64,000 nt of DNA. Origin: Rostrohypoxylon terebratum. Its lineage: Eukaryota; Ascomycota; Sordariomycetes; Xylariales; Hypoxylaceae. Shown piece after piece: positions 10,221 to 21,342 of the stretch (positions are counted from its first letter, which is position 1; each line of letters opens with the position of its first letter). The stretch is taken from NCBI GenBank assembly GCA_022497145.1, contig MU385910.1, positions 124,001 to 188,000 of the forward strand, read 5' to 3'. Under the pieces are notes generated by a model. It saw nothing but the letters and a program-made list of their open reading frames with translations, made no database searches and had not been told where the DNA came from. The translations under genes and the position numbers were made by a program.

Positions 10221-12251
10221 TCATTTGTCGTCAAGGAAGGATTTCCTATGAACCTCTTTCCCCTTTCCTCTTATTAATTCGTCGATATTCGAGTCAACTT
10301 CAGACAGGCCCGCTTCACTACCATTCCACAGTCTGGTTTTGGTATCAGCCGCTGCTCGGTTTAGCTCGGCGAGGTCCATCGCCGGTCCATTCTGGTCTTC
10401 ACTACGCGCTCGATGGTCAAACCCATAGTACAATAGCGGCAGTACTGATGATTTCCACACAGGTTGCCTAGGGTCGTGCAGGTTTTGCATCACGATAGCC
10501 ACCAGGAGGGCCGCTGTGGCAAGTATCAGGAACGTTGGCATCAACAACCACTGCCACTGGAACTGCGTGCATATCGTCGTTTCAGTAACTAACCCCATCG
10601 TACCCTCTTTGGCCGTTGGATCATAGTTGCTCGAGCCTGTGGTTCGTATCTTATTGGTCATAGCCGTGGTGAGCGCCTCAAAAGCCGTCCGAAACGTCTC
10701 CATACTCGCCGCCCCGTCATTAAATAAATTGTAGAGCCACCAGCTCGCGCAGTCCACGTTCGTATCCAGAAGCGTTCTTATCGTGCAGCCGCCATCGAAT
10801 ATGTCTCTTTTTGCAAAAGCATTCAAACCCTTGGCGTATGACAGCGACATCTTATATAGACATTCCTCGGGAACAGTATAGGTTTTCCCGTCAATGTCAA
10901 TGTCCGTAAACATCCTCTCCTCCGTCTTTGGGACGTTTGATATATTTGACAAGTTATACCAGTTGTCATCGACAGGGCAAGGACTTCGAAGAGCAGTGTA
11001 GTTTTTAGAGTAGTCCATCCAGGCCTCGGCCTGGTTGATAAAAGCTGGCTGGGTTGAGACAACTGTCTCCCGTAATGCGCCTCTGTCTACTACAGCGTTG
11101 AAGTTCTTGAGACAAGGGTACAGCAAACACGACGCCGCTACTAGGTTCACTGGTCTACCGCCGCCATCATCGAATTTAGGGCAACCGAGATGGTTGGTTT
11201 CGTTCGAGCACGTCACGTTTGTGACGGACATTACCGTCACATTGATTATGGACGAATCGAGGATCGTAGCGAATTCGGGGGTGAAGGCAGAGGATGCCCA
11301 GTCGATTGAGCCGGCTATTGTATGGAGGACATCTTTCTGGTAGGTATCCCCACCTGGATTCAGCCACATGCCGTTAGGCATGACGTCCCTGAGGGAAGTC
11401 CAACCACCAGCTTGGCTGGTGATGTTCTGGAATATAAACGAGGTGACATCGATACAAGTGCTACACATTCCTATGGAAGAGTGTGTGATGCCGTCATGGG
11501 GAGAAAATGTGCAATTCCCGGTAGCGCAAATTGGGGCGATAGCAGAGTTGTGGCCCGTTGGATTGACCAACCCATTAACTATGGTGCCTTTCATGTCGGG
11601 GTGAGGCTCCATTTCATTGCCAAAATCGATTATGACGTACGCATCTTTGCCAGGCATGTAATGGGATACGGGAATCGATGCCTTCATTTCTGAATGAGTT
11701 TCAAGACATGGGACTGTTCTGGTAGCTTGTTGCGTGAAGGGACCTATACCCAGTGATAGGATGGTAATGAATGCACCCAACACGCCTAGTAAGCTCCCTG
11801 GCGCAACAAATAGCAGACTCAAAGAACCGGAGATGGAACGGCTCGCTTGGTCGAAATATTGTATATGGCTGAGTGGCCGTGGTTGAGAGAACCAATGCCA
11901 TTTCGTCTGACTGATAACTTCGGCGACAGATACGAGCATTGTTGCCCGTATGAATGTCGAGATCAAGGCGATCAGCGTATTGAGGTTGATACTGAATGGC
12001 CATTCTGGCAATCGATGGCCGTCGAAGTGTGTCAAGAGCCCGTATGTGGCTACTATCAAGCAGAACGCTATGGTGAGCGACGCAATTTCCCAAGACCAAA
12101 ACCGAAAGACATGGTGTCGGCGAGCCTCGACTACATTCCTCGTATCTCTTGTGCTGCGAGGGTAGTCATCGAGATCTATATTTTCACCTGAGCTGGTAGT
12201 TGATGTGGAGGGTCCTTGGCCAGGTGACTTATACCTATTGTTCGTCGCCAT
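10221..12251 (-). CDS. DUF3176 family integral membrane protein
   Basis: Single exon, 676 aa, starting at the first ATG. The N-terminal third has a F-W-S-W-E-I motif followed by hydrophobic segments around residues 53-75, 88-112 and 145-172, with a Q-x-K-W-x-W-F stretch between the second and third. A long extracytoplasmic-looking region of ~400 residues follows, with many N-x-S/T sites and paired Cys. A last membrane segment lies near residues 585-610, then a short charged tail. This plan matches the fungal DUF3176 proteins, whose biochemical function is not established. Plasma-membrane or secretory-pathway location is inferred from the topology. Family expansion is common in filamentous ascomycetes. 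Confidence 0.85.
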   Translation of the reverse strand: MATNNRYKSPGQGPSTSTTSSGENIDLDDYPRSTRDTRNVVEARRHHVFRFWSWEIASLTIAFCLIVATYGLLTHFDGHRLPEWPFSINLNTLIALISTFIRATMLVSVAEVISQTKWHWFSQPRPLSHIQYFDQASRSISGSLSLLFVAPGSLLGVLGAFITILSLGIGPFTQQATRTVPCLETHSEMKASIPVSHYMPGKDAYVIIDFGNEMEPHPDMKGTIVNGLVNPTGHNSAIAPICATGNCTFSPHDGITHSSIGMCSTCIDVTSFIFQNITSQAGGWTSLRDVMPNGMWLNPGGDTYQKDVLHTIAGSIDWASSAFTPEFATILDSSIINVTVMSVTNVTCSNETNHLGCPKFDDGGGRPVNLVAASCLLYPCLKNFNAVVDRGALRETVVSTQPAFINQAEAWMDYSKNYTALRSPCPVDDNWYNLSNISNVPKTEERMFTDIDIDGKTYTVPEECLYKMSLSYAKGLNAFAKRDIFDGGCTIRTLLDTNVDCASWWLYNLFNDGAASMETFRTAFEALTTAMTNKIRTTGSSNYDPTAKEGTMGLVTETTICTQFQWQWLLMPTFLILATAALLVAIVMQNLHDPRQPVWKSSVLPLLYYGFDHRARSEDQNGPAMDLAELNRAAADTKTRLWNGSEAGLSEVDSNIDELIRGKGKEVHRKSFLDDK

Positions 12252-13383
12252 CGCCTACAGTAAAGAGGAGGAGAGATATATCATGATAGGGATCAACGTC
12301 AACGAGAGACAAGCAGAGATCAAAACAATGCAAGAGGAAGTTGGAGAAGACCTTGAATACCAACGGTAGATTTGAATGATTAATGAAATATATTCAGGAT
12401 TAATCTTATGCGTACTCAACCTGTGTTTTTCCGGCGTGGTTATGATAATAATATCCACGGATATGAACTAGTACTATGTACTATGTAGTAGCGGTCAATG
12501 ATTCTATGTCCATTGTCTACTACTACTATACATGGTCAGCCTTGTGTATGAACTAGAACATCTACCTAATAGCCTATCAACAAAGCACTATTACTACTAT
12601 GGATGTATGTTAAGCGATGCTGTGCTGCAATTGACAATCCTCCATCTGCGCCAAGGTAGCTAGATGTCTGGATGGTAATTGTTGTTCAGCGGAGTTCTGC
12701 TTCAGTAGTGGATACGTACGGAGCCTCCTTGTCTCTGTGCCACTCTTTAATTGATCTTTAATTGAAGAAGAGGTAATAGCAATTAATATTAAGGCATGTC
12801 CAAATGTAGTGTCATCCGATCTAATAGCCTTTATCATATGAACGACTTGGTTACTATGATAGGTAGGTAATTTACTATGTATTTGTTCGAACATGAGCGA
12901 ATTGAATATGAAAATACTAAGACGTTCAGTTCATAGTCATACATATTTATGAATACCAATACCAATACCGATGGATACCAATAGCACTACTACAGTGGAG
13001 CAGTGAACGTGAACCACTAAAGAACAATTATCCGTCCTGTGTGGGAAGTGGGCGTGTTAATCGGTAGCTAGACCCCCTAAGAAAGACGACTCAAGAGACA
13101 TGAGATACCCTTTCGGGGTCCGATTCAAAACCCTAGGACCTAGGTATTGATTCGCACGTGCCGTATCCTTAGAATAGGAAAACATAGTCGTTGTTAGTCT
13201 CGACATAAGACCTAGGACCTAGGTGCTAGGAACTAGGTACTACCCTAACTGTCTAGGTAACGATTACAACATGCGGAATGCGCTTCAACTTGATTCTCGA
13301 GGTTGAAACGTAGTGTCGAGGTGTGTCGAAGACGACATTCCGCCCTCGTCCGGCTAATTCCGGCGGAGATGGGGATCTGAGCG
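12252..13383. other. spacer with no supported gene
   Basis: AT-rich in its first half. It contains two copies of the palindrome ACCTAGGT at 13138-13145 and 13217-13224, each flanked by CTAGGA words. Short open frames (such as 12610-12894 minus) show no family resemblance. Confidence 0.45.
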
Positions 13384-13989
13384 ATGGACGAGTACACATA
13401 TAATAATCCCGAGTTACAGATCGACTTCCCCGGATCCGACGACGAGGTCGATGATGTGGCGCCAAGGGCATTTCGTTCGAGCGATCATTCCTATCGCAGA
13501 TCTCGAAAAAACTATATACTTTTTATGCCATTACCGCCACACTCGCCACCTCAATAAACCCAGAGATACCTAGCACCTAGATATCCCCATCGCACAAAAT
13601 GAGGATATGCACGAGTAGGACCATGGCTTTACCAAGCCAAGATCGCGTTACACGTCAGATTCGCCATCCCCCCTAGTCTCCTGCGCCTATATGAAAAAGG
13701 AGGGGTCGTTCACACGTATCAGGAGCGTTCGCGACCGAGTCCCGACAAATTTGGTTACAATTACCACGACGGGCTGGATGACGTGATCGCGGCGCACGAT
13801 AGCAACATCGCGTGCTTTCGACACCAAGCTCGAAACTCGAACGCGGGGTTCGACCCGCCAGCCAGCCAGACGCTACGAAACCTCCGATCGGATCTGATAA
13901 GACGCCCCGACGTGTGGTCCGAGACGGGGCTCGCATGGCGATGGCTGCCAATGTCTAGATTCCTATTGGAACGGCAGATGTTTGCGTGA
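13384..13989 (+). pseudogene. possible decayed reading frame upstream of the TauD gene
   Basis: From the ATG at 13384 one frame reads as plausible protein with an acidic D-F-P-G-S-D-D-E-V segment. It is interrupted by TAA at 13555-13557 and TGA at about 13600, then continues open to 13989 with Tyr/His/Arg-rich sequence ending F-L-L-E-R-Q-M-F-A. All three pieces share the frame. There is almost no GT dinucleotide between 13480 and 13640, so splicing out the stops looks unlikely. TAA and TGA could derive from CAA and CGA by C-to-T change. I do not recognise the protein. It could also be chance, or the second half could be an exon of an unseen gene. Confidence 0.3.
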
Positions 13990-14133
13990 TAAGGTCCTTG
14001 CTCGCACATCAGTGCAGCTCCAAGCCACCGATGCATAGGGTTGTCGAGCTCGTATATATGAGGGGGAGGGGAGCTCGCCATTTTCCGGTTTTCTGGGAGC
14101 GAGCACCAAGTCACACATATCTTATTCGCAACC

Positions 14134-15418
14134 ATGGCACCATCTGCTATCACCACCGAGACTGAGGTTGAGATCCCCTCTCTGCCGCAGACCTTGAAGA
14201 CACGACTCCTCGGCGCGTACAAGGAGCTTGCTCCTGTTAAGTATGACAAGGATGTAGAGGAAGGCAAGACGGCACTGAAGGCAGCCAAGGTGAGACGCCT
14301 CGATCAGTATCGTACCGTGAACGTGGTGCTAATTCATTTGCAGTACCCTAACTACTTACCGACATGGAACCCAAATCAGAAGTACCCACCTCTGCAACCA
14401 TTCGAGCACTACGAGCATGGCAAGGACGCCGATACCTCGTACCCCGAGCTTCTCGCAGAGGGGGTCGCCGTCAATCATTTGACGCCGACCATCGGCACTG
14501 AGATCCGAGGCGTCCAGCTAAGCTCTCTCAGCAACGCCGGCAAGGACCAGCTTGCCCGCTACGTAGCAGAGAGGAAGGTCGTCGCATTCCGAGACCAGGA
14601 CTTCGCCGACCTTCCCATTGAAAAGGCCTTAGAATTCGGTGGTTATTTCGGTCGCCACCACATCCACCCTACGTCGGGTTCTCCGGAAGGGCACCCGGAG
14701 ATCCACCTCGTCCACCGTGGCGAAGGAGACAAGACCCACGAGACGTTCTTCGAGAACAGGACGAGCTCCGTAGCCTGGCACTCTGATGTCTCGTATGAGC
14801 AACAGCCACCCGGAACCACGTTCCTCTACATCCTAGACAAGCCCGAGACCGGAGGCGACACCTTGTTCGTCGACGCCGTCGAGGCGTACAACAGGTTAAG
14901 CCCTATGTTCCAGGAGCGCCTTCACGGACTCAAGGCCACGCACTCCGGTATCGAGCAAGTCAACGCCTCGATCGCAAAGAACAGCATCAAGCGACGGGAG
15001 CCCGTCGTCAGCGTTCACCCCATCGTCCGCACGCACCCTGCCACGGGCCAGAAATCTCTGTACATAAACCCCCAATGTAAGTGCTCTCTTATCTAGCCTA
15101 CCCGTCGCGCGACCCTCATACACAATCTATCCCCGTAACCCTTACTAACGCACTCTCCCAAAAGTCACCCGCGACATCATCGGCCTGAAGAAAGAAGAGT
15201 CGGACGCGATCCTCAAGTTCCTGTACGACCACCTCGCCTACGGCGCCGACTTCCAGGCGCGCGTCAAGTGGGAGGAGGGCACCGTTGTCGTGTGGGACAA
15301 CCGCGTGACGCAGCACTCGGCGCTGCTCGACTGGAAGAGCGGCCAGCGCCGCCACCTCGCGCGCATCACCCCGCAGGCCGAGAGGCCTTACCAGACTCCC
15401 TACGAGCCCTCGTCTTAA
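14134..15418 (+). CDS. TauD/TfdA-type 2-oxoglutarate Fe(II) dioxygenase
   Basis: Exons 14134-14289, 14344-15076 and 15165-15418 give 380 aa. Intron 1 (54 nt) is a multiple of three without a stop, so an unspliced reading would add 18 residues. The start ATG follows a short C-rich leader. The iron-binding facial triad is visible: His and Asp in W-H-S-D near residue 197, and the distal His in N-R-V-T-Q-H-S. The 2-oxoglutarate-binding Arg lies in R-R-H-L-A-R-I-T-P. Fungal members of this group (yeast Jlp1 type) oxidise sulfonates such as taurine to release sulfite, but related enzymes act on other acids, so the substrate is open. It converges with the next gene, with only 69 bp between stop codons. 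Confidence 0.9.
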
Positions 15419-15487
15419 GGTGCTCGTGTCTTGCGTGTATGAGTAATTAGTAATTAGGATTAGCGTTAGTATGAGTGAATGTGAATG

Positions 15488-16651
15488 TCATAAGAAGCCT
15501 GGAATTATATCGTCCGTTGTTGACCGCTTTGATTGTGCTTCTGCTTTGCTGGCTGCGAGTTTGCGTTTCTCGCGCTCCCGGTTGCGCTCTTCCTGCCGGC
15601 GTTTGAGGTTTGCGAGGAAGTCCCCTTCTACGTCGCCATCTGGTGAATTGGCATCATTCTTAGGCTGGGGTGCTGTCTTTTGAGTGATAGGTCGTGTTGC
15701 GTGAGTTGAATGATATGATGATGAGCTACCCTTTGTGACACTATAAGTTTGTTTTGGCTTTGGGAATTGAGATGTGAGTGATGGCCTCGTACGTATCTCG
15801 AGAGGCGGAGAAGCCTGGCTGTAGTCCTCATCGTCTTCCGTTTCATTGTCATCCCTCAACGACGGTTTAGTCACGGGTTTAACGCCAGGAAGAGTGCTAA
15901 TAACCCGACTTGGGGTAGTAGGCGAGGATAAATGCCTGGCAGTGCTAAAGCCCGCAGCGGCGCGCGTTGTAGTCGCTACTTTCGTGAGATTGTCTAGACG
16001 TGTGGCCTGTTTCCTCGGACTTTCCATGAGGCCATACAAGGATGCACTCGGCCAATCGTCCTTGTCTTCCGAATCGTCATGGCCTTTGTTCGCCATCGCC
16101 TTCCTAATTACCTCCTTCTGTTTCTCATACCGGGTCTTGCGATCCTGTTTCTTCTTGACCAAATCGGTCATTCGACCGACTACCGGCCTCGAGATATCTC
16201 TGATAGTGTCTGCATTTTGAGATTTAGAGGCAGCCTTCAGCCGGTGATATTCCGCTGCGTGGAGATGAGCGGTGAACTGCTGAGCAGTCGAAAGAAATTC
16301 ATCTTCTACCATGCGATATAGGTCATCGTTCTCAAGACCCTCAATCATGTAGCTACGGATGATATTAGACGTGTTTACGCATATCCAAGTGAGAGCCACG
16401 CACCTTTCCTGTAGTGGTTCCGGGGGAGGCGACGTTGACTTGGCTCGAGGTCCTTTATTAGGTGTCGCAGAAGTAGAATGAGAATTCTTGATTCTCTTAT
16501 TTAGTCCCGGTGGATCTATCGGGGTTTTCTCGCCCCCGTCCAAATCATCGCGTTTTATTCTCTGCGGTCTGACCGACGCCGGCGTTGCTGGTTTCGGAGT
16601 ACTAATGACACTTCTTTCAGTCTGCCTCTTCCACGGAAGCTTACGTGTCAT
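15488..16651 (-). CDS. conserved-looking fungal protein of unknown function, 370 aa
   Basis: Exons 16651-16404 and 16352-15488. The 51-nt interval 16403-16353 is in frame but has a GTGCGT donor, a CTAAT branch point and a TAG acceptor. It interrupts a hydrophilic protein with an uncharacteristic Cys/Trp-rich stretch, so I treat it as an intron. The start is the ATG at 16651. The N-terminus is basic, Pro/Ser/Thr-rich and probably disordered. Residues ~85-135 form a helical block (Y-M-I-E-G-L then E-D-E-F-L and F-T-A-H-L-H-A-A-E-Y). A Lys/Arg-rich coiled segment follows, then a disordered region, and the end is a charged helix closing with D-D-I-I-P-G-F-L. I do not recognise a named family; a nuclear role is only a guess from composition. 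Confidence 0.75.
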   Translation of the reverse strand: MTRKLPWKRQTERSVISTPKPATPASVRPQRIKRDDLDGGEKTPIDPPGLNKRIKNSHSTSATPNKGPRAKSTSPPPEPLQERCVALTWICVNTSNIIRSYMIEGLENDDLYRMVEDEFLSTAQQFTAHLHAAEYHRLKAASKSQNADTIRDISRPVVGRMTDLVKKKQDRKTRYEKQKEVIRKAMANKGHDDSEDKDDWPSASLYGLMESPRKQATRLDNLTKVATTTRAAAGFSTARHLSSPTTPSRVISTLPGVKPVTKPSLRDDNETEDDEDYSQASPPLEIRTRPSLTSQFPKPKQTYSVTKGSSSSYHSTHATRPITQKTAPQPKNDANSPDGDVEGDFLANLKRRQEERNREREKRKLAASKAEAQSKRSTTDDIIPGFL

Positions 16652-17405
16652 GGTTTCGTTTGTCAACCCAACTCGTCAGTAGCATTTTGAAAGATCTAGT
16701 TTAGAACTTATCAAAAATATTTTAGGTAGCTGAGAAGTTCTTGCTAAAGTTTGATAAAATGAAATGAGCGAAGAAGGAGAATGGGGCATCAAGATTCAAG
16801 GTGCATCAACCGTGGTCATCGTGTTAGCGGGGTATCGGGATATCTCAATCAGACATGAAACAAAAAGGTATATATACTTATAAAAACGACTATATTGTTT
16901 ACATGCATATAACTACAGGTCAGGGGCTTATATGGCTTATATGATATGAGTTGATCTTCTACTCCTACAGTACTTACTTTTAATATTACATTGATTTAGG
17001 ATAGGTATGCTTCTCAAGAGCTTCGCCTAGGGTTTACTGGGGATGATACAACGATCGATCAAAAATATTAACTATCTAATTTTGTATTCTGGTTTCTTGT
17101 TTTCTATAAACGAAATCGTGACCCTTCACATTGTAAAAGTTATCTAGATTCTAAGTATCATACCAAGAATCTAGTCTGTAGAGTCTGTAGGCATTTTCGA
17201 TAAGGATATGGGTAAGGCGATATTCCCCGTAGCCTCAAGTTACAGACCACCGATGAATTGTCATACTGTCACCTTCCCATCCAAAGAAAATTTTCAATTT
17301 TCAATTTTGGTTCTTGCCATCGCCTTCGCCCCTTCGCCCGCCCACCCTTTTCACCAAAGAGTCAAAAAGAAGACAGTAGCAATCCCAGTCCGTTATTCGT
17401 TCTCT
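16652..17405. other. spacer, no gene seen
   Basis: AT-rich sequence between the start of the 370-aa protein gene and the stop of the 151-aa protein gene. A plus-strand open frame (17208-17828) overlaps the latter antisense and is a shadow. Confidence 0.5.
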
Positions 17406-18013
17406 CTAATAGACGTAGACCCCGTCATCATTGCCGTCCAATTTGCCTTCGGCTTCAAGCTTCTTCAAAGCAGTGGCGACCCTCTCCGCGGCTACCTTAG
17501 CCCTCTCACCCTGGCTGCCGGCGCCTGCGATGGGTCCCTGGGAGCCCGTAACGTTGGGCTTGAGGAACGGGATCTTCTTGCCAGTGACAGCCAGCTCCTG
17601 GCGGGCTGCTTCGATCCACGCGTCATCGTAGGCCTGTGTACCGATGACGATGGCCTTGGGGGCACCGTTGGCCAGATTGCCGGACCCAACCTTAGAGGAT
17701 GGGGTAGGGACCTCTCCCTTGAGGACAAGCGGGATGTCGTTGAGAGCGGCTTGCGGGGAGGTAGCGAAGTAGACCACTGTCATAGTTTGTTAGTTGCCAA
17801 ATCAGGGAATACACAAGTAAAAATATAGGTAATTAAATTAAAGAAAAATGAGCGTGAGATCACTCAGAGGTGTTGGCCTAAGAGGACTTGGCTGATACTG
17901 GACGTGTCAACTAGGAGAAAGGAATTACCTTCAAAATCGGGCTTGATAGCCTCGCTGAAGGCCTTGCCGACCTCTTCGTACTGGCCAGCGAGGATAAAAG
18001 AGATGGTAGACAT
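17406..18013 (-). CDS. small fungal protein of unknown function, 151 aa
   Basis: Exon 1 (18013-17929) and exon 2 (17776-17406) join in phase 1 across a 152-nt intron with donor GTAATT, branch AACTAAC and acceptor GACAG. The protein starts M-S-T-I-S-F-I-L-A-G-Q-Y. It alternates predicted strands and helices: V-V-Y-F-A-T-S, A-P-K-A-I-V-I-G-T-Q-A-Y-D-D-A-W and a C-terminal amphipathic helix (A-A-E-R-V-A-T-A-L-K-K-L). There is no signal peptide or membrane segment. Codon use is strongly C-ending, which suggests good expression. The alpha/beta pattern hints at a small Rossmann-like fold, but I do not recognise the family and give no function. Confidence 0.8.
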
Positions 18014-19618
18014 GATGGCTTGGTTGAAGGTAATGAAAATTTAAGCTGAGTTGTTGCGAGTCAAGAATGCGATTGTGAGTTTCTATTGTGATTCGATGCT
18101 GTTTGATCAGAGATAACTTCCCAAACTCCAAACAACGGAGGGCCGTCATTTTTAAATACACCTTCCCATCGTTGTCCTGCCTACAAAGTCAGACTCGCTT
18201 CTCCATCACTCGGAGCCGAAAAAACCTGATTCATCGTGTCGCTCTGAGTAGGGTTAGGCGTATCACTGTCATGAAACATCGCACATCTCCATGTGTGGTT
18301 TGGCCCCTGTTGATGTTATTGGCAGGTGAGAGTCCTATCCAAGCACTTGTGCATCATCTCCCGGTAAGGAAGTGAGATGGTAAGGAGGTGGTAAGGAGGT
18401 GGTAGAACTAGTGGTCAGCCCTTTCTAAGGATGACCCAAACAGTCGAGCAACGGAGTCGGATCCAACCAATCCAATCCACCTCATTTCAACTCACCTTTC
18501 CCTGACCTAGCTGACGCGCCCGCCAATCTGCAAACGCATCGACGGCACCGCGGTGCCACGGTCACTGTTGCTATGTCCACATCCTCAGCGACTAAGCATC
18601 TGACAGTCATGCGCCGGCATCGTCGGGCAATGCGTTTCGGTGTTACGGACAAGCTCGGGCATCCCGTGGGGTAATATTAAGGCAGCTAAGAGCCGTTGTG
18701 TCAATCTGCTCCCCTACTGGCCCGGGCCGTCTCACGCGAGTGGCGCCACACAGGCCGTCCTTCCAAACGTGGTGGAATGTGTCGAGTCTGCTATCCATCT
18801 TACGCGTCCCTCCAGCCTCGTTAGCTTGCCTTCCTTCTTACATCTTCTCTTACCCAACCCAACACATGTGGAACGGCCTTCGTGAGACCAAAATTAGAAT
18901 GACGGCACGACGGCACCAACCTATCGCTTTTGTTCCGTCATCCGGCCTCGCTTCATGGGCAGGAAACAATCTTTCTTGTGTACTGAAACTTGCAAGTCAT
19001 ATCTAGTGATGCGTTTTCCTGACGCTGGCAATGCTGTAAGGCTCCAGTTAGACGAAAGGTGTCATTGTGTTATGGAAGCCTCGCGTTCCCTCACATACGT
19101 GTATGTAGATACTGAATAATAATAAACACCCAAGGAATTAAAGGATTCGTGAATCGCTACGCGAAATTAGCCATCTGATGTTATGGATTGGTACACCTAG
19201 AGGCCACGGCATGAATCAGGAGTCCGGTGCATTGCACGGAACAAGGCGTGGCCGTGGTTGTACCCAGGCAGCCTCGCTGCTGTAGTTGAAATCCTGAGAG
19301 GACGTAACTCACAACCGGACGAATGTTAGGGAGATGAAAACCACACCAAAAATAACTGATATCGATATCCCCAAATGTTCATCACGACCTAATTGAGCTC
19401 TCACGGGATCAAATATTGCAGAAATTTGATGCATCTATCATTCATCCATCATATTTCATCCTAGCCGTTAGCCCGGAGCAGTGAAATTCAACGCATTGAC
19501 GAGGAGAATTGCATGCCCTAATCCGTTTTCGTTATATCCCCGAACCGAAACCCCAATAAAATCCCGTAATTTCACATAAGTCGCTCGACATCATACCCCT
19601 CATTTTTTTTTTCTTTTT
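18014..19618. other. 1.6 kb spacer, no supported gene
   Basis: The left part must hold the promoter of the 151-aa protein gene and the right part the 3' UTR of the aminotransferase gene. A short T-tract lies at 19603-19618. Small open frames (for example 18640-18885 plus) lack any family signature. Confidence 0.5.
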
Positions 19619-20720
19619 TTACTGGACTTCCCGAACGATCTTGTCAATCGCCTTGGCTACATACTGGACGTTATTTGTGTTGAGACCTGCCATGCTGATA
19701 CGACCATTATTGGTCATGTAGATGTGGAAGTCCGAGCGTATCTTTAGGACTTGCGGTTCCGTCAGCCCGGTGAAGCTAAACATGCCGATCTGGTCTGTAA
19801 TATGGTTCCAGGTGCCTGGGGTGCCGAGTTCCTCCAACTTTCCTCGTAAGGCTTTGCGCATGGAAATGATACGACCAGACATGGTCCGAAGGTTTTCCTC
19901 CCACTCTGCAAAGAGCTGAGGGTCGTTCAGAACGGTACTGGCAATGCGAGCACCGTACAGGGGAGGGTTTGATATCTCGGATCGTTGCAGAATAGCTAGC
20001 TGAGAACCAATTCGGCTAATGGTACTCGCCGCATCTGGCGCCGGAGCGGTCACGACATGGAAGCAACCCGCTCGCTCACCATAGAGACCAAAGTTCTTGG
20101 CGAAACTCTGAGCTACTACCAACTCGAAGCCCTGTTCAACGAAATATCGAACGGCGGCATTGTCCTTGGTCAGATCACCAGAGGCAAACCCCTGATATGC
20201 GCAGTCGAAAAAGGGGAAGTGGTTCTTAGATCGCACAAGTTCGGCGAGTTCCTTCCATTGATCAAGAGTGGGATCTACACCGGTAGGGTTGTGTGCGCAG
20301 GCATGCAATAAAACAATTGACCGGTCTGGAGCACCTAGTAATGCGGCCTTCATGCCATCAAAATCTAATCCTCTGGTCTCCTTGGAAAAGTAGGGATATT
20401 TGGCAACAGGTATGCCAACATTGTTGAAGATCTGGTTGTGGTTTGCCCAGGTAGGGTTTGAGAGGTAGACCTGCTTGTTGCCTGTGTAAAATTTGGCAAG
20501 GAAAAGGGCTCCTATGTGGACGGCGCCGGTGCCGGAGATGGTTTGTATAGAAGTAACACGCTTCTCTTTGATGGCGGGTGAGTCGGTGCCACCGAGAATC
20601 AACTCAGCGGCTTTGCTGGTAAAGGAGGGGATGCCGGCAATCGGGGCATATTCGTGGTTCAGTTCAGGATCGTTTCGAAGGATCTCGTCTGCCTGTTTAG
20701 ATAAGAGAGTTAGTTGGTTG

Positions 20721-20756
<36 letters not shown>

Positions 20757-21342
20757 CTAGTTGGTTGTAAGTGAAGTGGTGGAAGTGGTGGAAGTGGTGA
20801 GTAAAGTGAGTCAAGATGAAACAGGAAGCAGCGGTGGTAGCGATGGCAGTGGTGGCCACGGCAGTGTTGCACAATGTATGCAGTGAGCTAATAATGTTCG
20901 AACTAATGCAGAGAGACTCAGACTTTCTATGCGAATGCTCTTTCTCTCGTAGTACGCTGTAGATAGCTACTACTAGCTAAAAGACACGAAAGGCACGAAA
21001 TGGATGATGACAAGATCAAAGATAATAACGAATTACATTACCTTCTTCACGACTGGCAATACCCAGGGTTTAGCATTATCGTCACGGTAAGCTCCAATAC
21101 CCTACGTTCTCGTCAGCTAAAAATCTCGATATATCATTGGCGACAGTAATGACGCATACCAGGTCTACTTTCTTTGCATCCTGGTCAGCTCGATAAGCTC
21201 TCGCAAGCCCGAACAGAGGGTCCTCAGGTGCCTGAGGGACAACCTCCGCGGTGAAACTGGTTGCTGAAGGTGGCGACATGTGTCTTGCTAGACTCTGAAC
21301 TCTAGAAACTGATTGACCGTGGTAAGATGGATCGAAGGGCAT
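19619..21342 (-). CDS. aspartate aminotransferase (cytosolic type)
   Basis: Exons 21342-21160, 21101-21042 and 20692-19619 give 438 aa from the first ATG, or 417 aa from the second ATG at 21279, which fits cytosolic fungal enzymes better. The sequence runs through V-P-Q-A-P-E-D-P-L-F-G-L, G-I-G-A-Y-R-D-D, N-P-T-W-A-N-H, H-N-P-T-G-V-D-P and S-F-A-K-N-F-G-L-Y-G-E-R, which holds the PLP-binding Lys. It swaps the amino group between aspartate and 2-oxoglutarate, linking amino-acid metabolism with the TCA cycle and the malate-aspartate shuttle. There is no peroxisomal C-terminal tripeptide (the end is E-V-Q). The extra 21 N-terminal residues contain Arg and Ser but also an early Asp, so mitochondrial import is uncertain. 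Intron 2 is unusually long (349 nt). Confidence 0.93.
20721..20755. repeat. GTTA tetranucleotide microsatellite inside an intron
   Basis: Nearly nine uninterrupted GTTA units, preceded by degenerate GTTG/GTTA units from 20709. It sits just inside the 5' part (gene sense: near the 3' end) of the long second intron of the aspartate aminotransferase gene. Length polymorphism between strains is likely. Confidence 0.9.

Noticed and set aside
13840..13875. TTCGA-containing hairpin resembling a tRNA T-arm
   Set aside because: The stem does not pair over five bases around a seven-base loop, and no acceptor, D or anticodon arms fit at the required spacing.
17208..17828. 206-codon plus-strand open frame
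   Set aside because: It lies antisense to the well-supported two-exon 151-aa protein gene and has no family features of its own.
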